From Prochlorococcus marinus str. MIT 9301 (GTDB lineage: Bacteria; Cyanobacteriota; Cyanobacteriia; PCC-6307; Cyanobiaceae): 64,000 nucleotides of DNA. Below the pieces are notes generated by a model. It did no database searches. It was not told the DNA's origin and saw nothing but the letters and a program-made list of their open reading frames with translations. How positions within the stretch are numbered: position 1 is the stretch's first letter; each line of letters begins with the position of its first letter. Below are positions 19,241 through 26,769 of the stretch, piece after piece. The stretch is from the NCBI RefSeq assembly GCF_000015965.1, contig NC_009091.1:1488001-1552000 (forward strand), read 5' to 3'. Position numbers and translations under genes: made by a program.

Positions 19241-19951
19241 TTAGGTCTCGGTACTTCCTTTCCTAACTTTTTTTGTAATGTAATTAAATACAATTTTGCC
19301 TAAAACAGCAATCAAGTTACCTTCAAGCTCCTTAAACATTTTCATATTGTAAGTAAAAGCTTGATTAGCTTCATCAATAATTTGATCAGCCGTCTTTTGA
19401 TTTATTGGAAGTTGATTCAAAGTAAGGGAATATTCTTCCTTGAATTTCTTTTCATCAGCAATTAATTCAAACTCATAAAAATTTAAACCATCATTTCCCT
19501 GCAAATTTAATGCTTTTTTAGCGATCCTTTTCAAGATTTGCCCCCCAGATAAATCTCCTATATAGCGAGTATAGTGATGACCAACTAAGAGCTCTGGTGA
19601 ATTTTTTGCGACCTCTCGGATTCTTTCAACATATTCTTTTGCTGAGTGAGAAATATTAATTTCATTCTTCCAGTTTTCACCAAAATAAAATTTAAGATCA
19701 TTTACAAGAGTTTCTTTCCTGAATAATGATTTAAAACCTATAGGTTTTATTACGGGATGTTCCTCATTGACCAGTCTTTCAATTTCTTCTTCCATAGCTT
19801 CATAAACAAAATATAAATCGCTAATTAATTTTCTATAAGATTTTTTTTCAACAACTCCTTTTAAAAAACAAGCCACAAAGCCAGTATTTTCTGCCATAGT
19901 ATGGGATTTTTTTGTCCCTTCTCTTAATTGTCCTGCAAGAGCAACTGCCAT
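19241..19951 (-). CDS. ho1: Heme oxygenase
   Basis: Ferredoxin-dependent oxygenase that opens heme to biliverdin IX-alpha, iron and CO, feeding PebA. Residues [13 protein letters not shown] include the proximal heme ligand H17. The distal helix signature [22 protein letters not shown] is kept (central glycines GDLSGG). The 236-residue length is normal for cyanobacterial HO1. It is the first gene of the bilin operon, with a 57-base AT-rich leader. Confidence 0.97.
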
Positions 19952-20008
19952 ATATTTTGAATTATTTTTGTAAGTGTATTTAATCTACAAGGAAAATACA
20001 TAAAACAG

Positions 20009-20440
20009 CTAATTTTTGTTACCAGCGGATGTTGTAGAGAATAGCTTATAAAGTTCTTTACAAACCAAAAAAAGGTTATCTTTTTGTTCCTTTTGCGGTA
20101 GATGAGTACCAGTCATTTCCCAATCACCAATAGTAGCCACTCTCCATCTCTCGGAGGGAACAATCATTCCTCGCATTATTATTCCCAACAATTTCGGAAC
20201 TCTGCCATTATTATCATTTTCAATTCTTAATTGTAAGAGTATTGCTCTACATTCAATGAGAGGACTCCAACCAGGGAAATGAAACGCAAAATCAATACTA
20301 TCTTGCATAGATTCATTATTTGAATTGTCCCAGGGACTAAAGTTTACGCTTGCATCTGGAAAATATTTCCGAAACAAAGCTGCAGTGGAAGCAATTTTAT
20401 TAGCTATTTCAACATTACTTACATTTGAACTCGCATTCAT
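20009..20440 (-). CDS. Conserved-type cyanobacterial protein of unknown function
   Basis: I do not recognise a named family in this 143-residue soluble protein. It has an N-terminal helix with IANKIASTAALFRKYFPDA, a central hydrophobic beta-like segment rich in tryptophan (FHFPGWSPLIECRAILLQLRI), and RWRVATIGDWEMTGTHLP near the C-terminus. No cysteine pair, membrane segment or signal peptide is seen. It is upstream of ho1 on the same strand with a 57-base gap, so co-transcription with the bilin operon is possible but unproven. Confidence 0.65.
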   Translation of the reverse strand: MNASSNVSNVEIANKIASTAALFRKYFPDASVNFSPWDNSNNESMQDSIDFAFHFPGWSPLIECRAILLQLRIENDNNGRVPKLLGIIMRGMIVPSERWRVATIGDWEMTGTHLPQKEQKDNLFLVCKELYKLFSTTSAGNKN

Positions 20441-20622
20441 AAGTAGCTGACTATTTTTTTGAAAATGACATAATTTGCTGTAACTTGCTTATTAACTACT
20501 TTTTCTTTTAATAAAGATGTTGAAATGCTGATCAATAAACTATTCTCTATTCACATTTGAATAATAAATTTCTAGGTTTTAATGAAAATAACTCATCGCA
20601 AATTACAATACGAGGAACTTCA

Positions 20623-20664
20623 ATGAGTTATCTTTTATTAATTCAATGCTATGCCAAAATTTGA
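20623..20664 (+). CDS. Possible 13-residue leader peptide overlapping icd start
   Basis: The ORF reads MSYLLLIQCYAKI and stops at 20662-20664, fourteen bases inside icd, whose ATG is at 20651. A clear Shine-Dalgarno-like GAGGAA ends six bases before its ATG, whereas icd itself has none. A 14-residue ORF at 20582-20626 overlaps it by an ATGA. The arrangement suggests translational coupling or a leader role. It could be chance in AT-rich DNA. Confidence 0.3.
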   Translation: MSYLLLIQCYAKI

Positions 20665-22075
20665 AAAATTAACTTTACCTAATGAAGGCGAAATAATAAC
20701 TTTTAATCAAGGCAAACCTAATGTTCCTAATAATCCAATTGTCCCATTTATTCGGGGTGATGGTACTGGAGTTGATATTTGGCCTGCAACTCAAATCGTT
20801 CTTGATTCAGCTATTAAAAAAAGCTACAAAGATGAAAGAAAAATTAATTGGTTTAAAGTCTATGCAGGCGATGAAGCTTGTGAACTTTATGGAACATATA
20901 ACTATCTCCCTCAAGATACTATTGAAGCAATCAAACACTTTGGTGTAGCCATCAAAGGGCCTTTAACGACTCCCATCGGAGGAGGTATTAGATCTCTTAA
21001 TGTTGCATTAAGGCAAATATTTGATTTATATAGCTGTGTTAGGCCATGTAAATATTATTCAGGAACTCCAAGCCCTCACAAAAATCCTCAAAATTTAGAC
21101 GTTATTGTTTATAGAGAAAATACTGAGGATATCTACATGGGAATTGAATGGGAAGCGGAGGATAATAATTGTCTTGAATTAATTAATCACTTAAATAACG
21201 TTGTAATACCAAAAAGTAAAAATTTAAAAAATAGATCTATACCCGACGGATCAGGTATTGGAATAAAACCAGTGAGTAAATCTGGTAGCCAAAGGCATAT
21301 TAGAAAAGCTATTGAACATGCCAAAAGATTATCAGGAGATAAAAGGCATGTGACTCTTGTACATAAAGGGAATATTATGAAATATACAGAAGGTGCATTT
21401 AGAGATTGGGGATATGAATTAGCAGTAAATGAATTTAGAGAAGATTGCATTACAGAAAGAGAAAGCTGGATTTTAGATAATATTCAGAAAAATCCAGAAA
21501 TTACAATTGAAAATAATGCTCGAAAAATTGAACCGGGTTTTGACAAGCTTACAAATAATAAAAAAGCATTCATTTGCGAAGAAATTAAAGAAGTTATTGC
21601 ATCAATATCAAATTCTCACGGAGATGGAAAATGGAAAGAACTTATTCTTGTTGATGATCGGATAGCTGATAGTATATTTCAACAAATTCAAACTAGACCT
21701 CAAGAATATTCAATTCTTGCAACCTTAAATCTCAATGGAGACTATGTTTCTGATGCAGCTGCAGCAATTGTTGGTGGCCTAGGTATGGCTCCTGGTGCAA
21801 ATATTGGAGATAATGCAGCAATTTTCGAAGCTACGCACGGTACTGCGCCAAAACATGCAGGTTTAAATAAGATTAATCCAGGCTCAGTGATTCTTAGTGG
21901 TGTAATGATGCTTGAATATTTTGGTTGGGATGAGGCAGCTAACTTAATTACTAATGGTTTAAGTAAGGCAATAGAGCAAAAAAAAGTCACCTATGATCTA
22001 GCACGCTTAATGGAACCAAAAGTAGAGCCCTTATCCTGCAGCAGTTTTGCTGAAGAAATTATCTCAAATTTCTAA
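20651..22075 (+). CDS. icd: NADP-dependent isocitrate dehydrogenase
   Basis: Oxidatively decarboxylates isocitrate to 2-oxoglutarate, which in cyanobacteria is both the carbon skeleton for ammonium assimilation and the nitrogen-status signal. The 474-residue protein has the substrate-binding segment GGGIRSLNVALRQ, IVYRENTEDIYMGIEW, KGNIMKYTEGAFRDWG, and the cofactor region FEATHGTAPKHAG. The length is that of cyanobacterial Icd, longer than the E. coli enzyme. I looked for an NtcA-type GTA-N8-TAC box in the 210-base upstream region and saw none. A short SD-led ORF overlaps its start. Confidence 0.97.
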   Translation: MPKFEKLTLPNEGEIITFNQGKPNVPNNPIVPFIRGDGTGVDIWPATQIVLDSAIKKSYKDERKINWFKVYAGDEACELYGTYNYLPQDTIEAIKHFGVAIKGPLTTPIGGGIRSLNVALRQIFDLYSCVRPCKYYSGTPSPHKNPQNLDVIVYRENTEDIYMGIEWEAEDNNCLELINHLNNVVIPKSKNLKNRSIPDGSGIGIKPVSKSGSQRHIRKAIEHAKRLSGDKRHVTLVHKGNIMKYTEGAFRDWGYELAVNEFREDCITERESWILDNIQKNPEITIENNARKIEPGFDKLTNNKKAFICEEIKEVIASISNSHGDGKWKELILVDDRIADSIFQQIQTRPQEYSILATLNLNGDYVSDAAAAIVGGLGMAPGANIGDNAAIFEATHGTAPKHAGLNKINPGSVILSGVMMLEYFGWDEAANLITNGLSKAIEQKKVTYDLARLMEPKVEPLSCSSFAEEIISNF

Positions 22076-22077
22076 TT

Positions 22078-23427
22078 TTAAAAATTATTTTTATTTTCAA
22101 AAACTTTCCAAATATTAACCAGTGAATCTTTAGTGCCAATGTTTCCAGGATGAGTAACAATTGGAAGTTTTTCGCCATTTTTTAGATTGTAGGTCACCAC
22201 TGAAATGCCTTTTAAAATCTGGCCTCTAAGATAAACATAATCTGCATTAAGTCCTTTACTAAGAATCAAATTTGTTGTTATTCCACCTTTTGAAATCAAA
22301 TATCCTATTTCATACTTCACATCCGCGACTAATTCAGCAATAAAACAAGCAAGTAAATTATAAAAATTAAATAGTTCAGAAGCATCTAAAGACATAAATT
22401 TTCTTGAAGTAAACAAAACAGGAGTTTTCCCTTTCTCAAAAGAAAATCTAATTTCTTTCAAAAATTTATTTTTAAACAAATTCCTTCGCTTCTGATTATT
22501 ATCTGATGAAGTAATTTCAAAGAATTCAAAAACATCTAATTCAACTGGATTGCAATTACTTATATCTAATAAATTATTCAATTGTATTGTTGTAAGTTCT
22601 ACATAAGATCCAACAATTATCAGTCCTGGAAGGAAACTCTTTTCTTTATTTCTTATTCTTAAATTGGAGAAAAATATTTCACTCTTAGAGACACTTTTTT
22701 TCTCAGAAATTGAACTTATAAAACTTGCTGCAGTTCGAAAAAGGAATCTTTTTTCTTTAATTAATTTTTTAATTACTTTAGAAAATTTTTTTAGTTGAGA
22801 ATAATTTTCTACATCTACAACTACATGTTTATTATTCTTCAAGTTCTTTAGTGTTTTAAAAACAATATTATTTTCTTCATCATTTAGCATTTCGATATCT
22901 GACAATAAAAGATTTTGTATATCGTCAAAATTTATTTGCGATTTACTCTGCTGAAATAAAAGATTCTTGACATTACTTGTCTCATATCCAAAAATTTTAT
23001 CTTTTGCAAAAATTGTTTGACTAATAGGAGTTTTATCAACAAAATGAGATCCATTAATTGTGAATCTTTTACCCTCTATAAAGGCTGGAATATGAAAAGT
23101 AGCATCAAAAGGACCTAAGCAACTATTTAGAGCAATTGGCTCTAAAAAGTTATGTCCTCTAAGAGTAGAGTCTCCTCTACTTATAAAAATAATTTCTTCT
23201 TCATAGGCTTGAGAAGTAATTACAGTCTTAAGATTTTTGCAAATTTCCTCTATTGTTAATTTCGCATCATTTTCCGATAGTGACCTTGTGTTAGCCAAAA
23301 TAAAAAATAAATTAGATTTAGATTCAAAACCTTCGACTAAAGTTGAGCAGTCCCACTTAAGCAGTAATAAGCAATCGTGAACAGTTTGAGAACCTGTGGG
23401 ATCATCATCTATAACGACAAATTTCAT
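22078..23427 (-). CDS. Four-carbon acid sugar kinase family (DUF1537-type) protein
   Basis: A 449-residue protein with the N-terminal family signature VIDDDPTGSQTVHD and SRGDSTLRGH near residue 95, and a C-terminal nucleotide-binding half with LISKGGITTNLILSKGL and PGNIGT. Characterised relatives phosphorylate four-carbon acid sugars such as D-erythronate or D-threonate, usually in operons with a dehydrogenase and aldolase. None of those partners is nearby, so the substrate is open. It lies 13 bases downstream of the aldose epimerase gene on the same strand and ends two bases from the convergent icd stop. Confidence 0.8.
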   Translation of the reverse strand: MKFVVIDDDPTGSQTVHDCLLLLKWDCSTLVEGFESKSNLFFILANTRSLSENDAKLTIEEICKNLKTVITSQAYEEEIIFISRGDSTLRGHNFLEPIALNSCLGPFDATFHIPAFIEGKRFTINGSHFVDKTPISQTIFAKDKIFGYETSNVKNLLFQQSKSQINFDDIQNLLLSDIEMLNDEENNIVFKTLKNLKNNKHVVVDVENYSQLKKFSKVIKKLIKEKRFLFRTAASFISSISEKKSVSKSEIFFSNLRIRNKEKSFLPGLIIVGSYVELTTIQLNNLLDISNCNPVELDVFEFFEITSSDNNQKRRNLFKNKFLKEIRFSFEKGKTPVLFTSRKFMSLDASELFNFYNLLACFIAELVADVKYEIGYLISKGGITTNLILSKGLNADYVYLRGQILKGISVVTYNLKNGEKLPIVTHPGNIGTKDSLVNIWKVFENKNNF

Positions 23428-23440
23428 AAGTATTTCAAAA

Positions 23441-24295
23441 CTACTTAAGAGATTTTATTTGTATTGAAGCATTGAACCTCTTACTATCATTTGAAGGAAT
23501 CATAATGTTTCTAAATCCATCAACAAAAGAATTTCGAGGACTAGTCCAAGGTTCCAGACATATCATTCTTCTTGGAGGATCACTCCAAACAACGCCTAAA
23601 TCAAAAGGATATGGATGGTTTAAAGTTACCTCTCTTTTAAAAATCTTATCTCGAAAAGAGCTTCTACCCGAAGTATACATAAGTAGATCAACTCCTAAAT
23701 TAATTTTTTTTAATTCATCCAAAGTATTGCTTATAGTATTTCTTTCTTGATCCTGACAATTAAGTGGATTATCAACAAACTCTAAATTTTTGAAATCTGA
23801 AACATTAAAATAAGGATGCAAACCAAAATTTATAGGCATAGCAAAATCTGTTTTGTTATGGATTGTAATTTCAAATTCTAAAAAGTTAATTTTTAAGGTA
23901 ACTTTAATTTTTAGTTCGAAATCGAAAGGATAATATTTTTTGGTTTGTTTAGATTCATTTAAGAATAAGCATAAAAATTTTTCATTTTCATTGAAGGAGT
24001 ATTGCCATTGCAAATCCCTGGCGAAACCATGTTGTGGTAATTGCAAATAACCATTTCCAAAAATTGAACTAGAGGTATTGAGATTTCCACAAATTGGAAA
24101 CAAGATTGGAATGCCTCCCCTAATACTTTTTGTCTTGTCCATAAATCTTGTTTCATCGAAATAAAGTATTTCATTACCATCCGAAACCCAATTTGTAATA
24201 ACTCCTCCTCTTTTAGGACAAAATTTAATGTAATTATTTTTATCTAATTGAAAGACAAAAATTCCTTGGTCATTATTTGATAATTCAAGTTTCAC
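23441..24295 (-). CDS. Aldose 1-epimerase / glucose-6-phosphate 1-epimerase-like protein
   Basis: Predicted galactose-mutarotase-fold epimerase interconverting alpha and beta forms of a hexose or hexose phosphate. The 284 residues show KRGGVITNWVSDG, RGGIPILFPICGNL, PQHGFARDLQW with the conserved histidine, NFGLHPYF, and VVWSDPPRRMICLEPWTSP near the C-terminus. The last segment and the RGG-P motif favour the YeaD-like phosphorylated-sugar group. It starts with GTG at 24295 and is separated from the upstream hydrolase stop by 9 bases, so it belongs to that unit. Confidence 0.85.
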   Translation of the reverse strand: MKLELSNNDQGIFVFQLDKNNYIKFCPKRGGVITNWVSDGNEILYFDETRFMDKTKSIRGGIPILFPICGNLNTSSSIFGNGYLQLPQHGFARDLQWQYSFNENEKFLCLFLNESKQTKKYYPFDFELKIKVTLKINFLEFEITIHNKTDFAMPINFGLHPYFNVSDFKNLEFVDNPLNCQDQERNTISNTLDELKKINLGVDLLMYTSGRSSFRDKIFKREVTLNHPYPFDLGVVWSDPPRRMICLEPWTSPRNSFVDGFRNIMIPSNDSKRFNASIQIKSLK

Positions 24296-24304
24296 GATTA
24301 TTGC

Positions 24305-25204
24305 TTAAAGAGAATCAACCCAATCTAAAATATGCTGATTAACTAATTCAGGTATCTCATCATGAGGGCAATGTCCTGCGTCAAGAATAATTTCTTTTGT
24401 ATTCTTTGGTGTAAATTTTTTATATAGATTTCTTTTTTTTGGAGTGTTCATCCAGGGATCTTTCCCTCCCCAAAGAAGTAATAATGGTGCATTTAGTTTT
24501 GCGAATAGCTTATCCAACGGCAACCCCTGAGGACCTGATGGGTTAAATACACTCCTAAAAACATTAAAAGCTCCGAAATCTAATGAAGGCTTCCTTATTG
24601 ACTCAACTAAAAAATCATCAACATTTTTTTTATCAACATACACTTGATTTAAAGTTTTTTTTATATTTTTTGGATTTCTCATATTCTCAAAAATCAAACG
24701 TTGAAGAACAATATTTTTCAAAAATATGCCAGCAACTGTTTCAATTGAAGTTTGCAACATATTCTTTTTGATAGTTTTTTCTTCACTAAAATATCCTGCA
24801 GCATTCAGTAATATCACCCCTGCATTTAGATCATTTAATTCTGCACCAGCTGCTAATGCTGCATAACCACCTAATGAATTTCCAACGACAATTGTAGGTT
24901 TTTTTATTTTCTCTTGTACATAAGCAACAACCTGATCTTTCCATAAAGATCCTGAGTATTCAACATCTTGGGGCTTAGGACTTTTTCCAAATCCAAGAAG
25001 ATCCATCGCATGAACTTCATATTTGCTACTCAAAATAGGGATATTGAATCTCCAATGATCCGTAGAGGCACCGAAACCATGAATTAATAAAATTGCACAT
25101 TCTTTTGATGTTTGCTCAGGCTTGGCAGAAATAGTATGTATTGGGTAATTTAAAAAATTCCAGTCATAATTTACATCACTATCTATCAGAGCTGATTTTT
25201 CCAT
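24305..25204 (-). CDS. Alpha/beta-fold hydrolase
   Basis: A 299-residue soluble alpha/beta hydrolase with a complete catalytic set: oxyanion motif LLIHGFGASTDHW, nucleophile S110 in VVGNSLGG, an acid in WGGKDPWM, and the histidine in DAGHCPHDE near the C-terminus. The substrate is unknown. A similar protein is encoded at 52778-53692 (same GxGHCPHDE ending), so the two look like paralogues. It heads the minus-strand unit that continues into the epimerase and the DUF1537 kinase. Confidence 0.9.
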   Translation of the reverse strand: MEKSALIDSDVNYDWNFLNYPIHTISAKPEQTSKECAILLIHGFGASTDHWRFNIPILSSKYEVHAMDLLGFGKSPKPQDVEYSGSLWKDQVVAYVQEKIKKPTIVVGNSLGGYAALAAGAELNDLNAGVILLNAAGYFSEEKTIKKNMLQTSIETVAGIFLKNIVLQRLIFENMRNPKNIKKTLNQVYVDKKNVDDFLVESIRKPSLDFGAFNVFRSVFNPSGPQGLPLDKLFAKLNAPLLLLWGGKDPWMNTPKKRNLYKKFTPKNTKEIILDAGHCPHDEIPELVNQHILDWVDSL

Positions 25205-25247
25205 TTAATGAAAATATTATATTAGTTAATACTAATAAAATTATTTC

Positions 25248-26615
25248 CTAAAGAAGACCTACAGGATCAGCAGCAACATCATCTGAAATTTTATTGCCAT
25301 CATTTGGTGGCTTATCTTTTAGAACAATTCTCAAGAGAACAGGTGCAAGAAATGTAGTTCCAATAACCATTAATAAAATAGCTGCTTCAAGAGAAGGAGT
25401 TAACAACTTAGCGCTTGTTCCTAGCCCAAGGAAAATTAAACCAACCTCTCCTCTAGGCATCATGCCCAAACCTACAACTAATCGATTAGTAGGTTTATCA
25501 CTCGAAAATACCCATCCGGCAGCAATTTTTCCAATAATTGCTACAACTAATAAAAATCCTGCAACTACAAGAGCTGACCTACTTGTTGGATCAAGTGGAT
25601 TAATAACTGATAAATCCATTCCAGCTCCAACTAATACGAAGAAAATAGTTGCGAATAACGATACTAAAGGTAAAACGGATTGTTGAATTGCGTGATTATT
25701 TTTAGAACTACTAAGAATTAGTCCAGCTGCAAAAGCACCTAAAGCTGCTTCCAATCCAATGGCTGTTGCGACAAAACAACACAGCACAAGTATCACAAAA
25801 GAAGCTACCACTACAGCTCCAGGAGCCTTTAATCTATCTAATAACCAATCAAACCCTGGGGCTGCTGTTCTACTTAATGCGATAGCAGCAATAACAAATA
25901 CTACAGCTGCAGCAACTAATTTAACAATAGGAGCAATTTCTAAAGTACCTCCTGCAGCAAGAGCCACAACAACAGCCAGAATTACAATTCCCAAAATATC
26001 GTCTAATACTGCTGCACCAATAACAATTTGTCCTTCTCTGGTTTTTAAATATCCCAACTCACCAAAAACACTAGCAGTAATTCCTATACTTGTTGCTGTC
26101 ATAGATGCTCCAGCAAAAACTGCTGGAATTAGATCTACCTGGAAAATAAACATTAATCCAAGAGTTCCAAAGGCAAAAGGTAAAATTACACCAGCCATAG
26201 CAACTGTAAAAGCTTGAGCTCCTACAGCTACTAATTCCTCTAACTCACTTTCTAATCCTGTCAAAAATAAAAGAGCATATAATCCTAGAGTTGCTACTGC
26301 TTGGAGGGATGGAAAACTTTCGAAATAAACATCAGGTACTGCTTCTGGGGGGATTGACGCCAACGAGCTAATAACATTTACAAGTCCTTCATTTAATTCG
26401 GTTCCTGCCGAGGGCGGTATCAACAAATGGAATCCTGATGCTCCTATTACAACCCCTGCAAGCAGCTCACCTACTATCGTTGGTAAACTCAGTCTTACTA
26501 ATACTTCTGCTAATGCTCTTGCAGCTAAAAATATCAGTAGAAACCTTATAACTCCTATCAAAGTTTCAGCAACTTCTAAATCATGTGCACTTAATTCAGC
26601 AAGTAAAGGATACAT
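25248..26615 (-). CDS. CPA2-family Na+/H+ antiporter
   Basis: A polytopic membrane protein of 455 residues with about twelve hydrophobic segments and family motifs LPTIVGELLAGVVIG near residue 45, LTGLESELEELVAVG near 118, and VIGAAVLDDILGIVIL near 200, where the DD-type aspartates sit in the ion-binding half. The overall pattern resembles NhaS3/NapA-type antiporters of cyanobacteria; transport of Na+ or K+ against H+ is inferred. It lacks the long cytoplasmic TrkA-N domain of KefB/KefC. Its GC-rich alanine codons create two long antisense ORFs that are not genes. Confidence 0.88.
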   Translation of the reverse strand: MYPLLAELSAHDLEVAETLIGVIRFLLIFLAARALAEVLVRLSLPTIVGELLAGVVIGASGFHLLIPPSAGTELNEGLVNVISSLASIPPEAVPDVYFESFPSLQAVATLGLYALLFLTGLESELEELVAVGAQAFTVAMAGVILPFAFGTLGLMFIFQVDLIPAVFAGASMTATSIGITASVFGELGYLKTREGQIVIGAAVLDDILGIVILAVVVALAAGGTLEIAPIVKLVAAAVVFVIAAIALSRTAAPGFDWLLDRLKAPGAVVVASFVILVLCCFVATAIGLEAALGAFAAGLILSSSKNNHAIQQSVLPLVSLFATIFFVLVGAGMDLSVINPLDPTSRSALVVAGFLLVVAIIGKIAAGWVFSSDKPTNRLVVGLGMMPRGEVGLIFLGLGTSAKLLTPSLEAAILLMVIGTTFLAPVLLRIVLKDKPPNDGNKISDDVAADPVGLL

Positions 26616-26769
26616 ATGAAATGAGAGAAAAAATAAACTACATAATTGGAAGATAGTTTATAGAGGGCCCACTTTACGAAATATGTAAAAAAAAAGCAAA
26701 AATACTCAACAAGTGTGGATCTGAAGTTACAACAAAGAAATTTTCAAAAAAATAGCTATTGTCTGTTAT

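Noticed and set aside
20441-20650. NtcA binding site (GTA-N8-TAC) before icd
   Set aside because: I scanned the spacer by eye and found only a GTA...TAC pair with 14 bases between, not the required spacing.
25294-26217. Two long plus-strand ORFs (130 and 152 residues) opposite the antiporter gene
   Set aside because: They are antisense to a well-supported membrane antiporter, have biased alanine/threonine/proline composition expected from the complement of its codons, and match no family.
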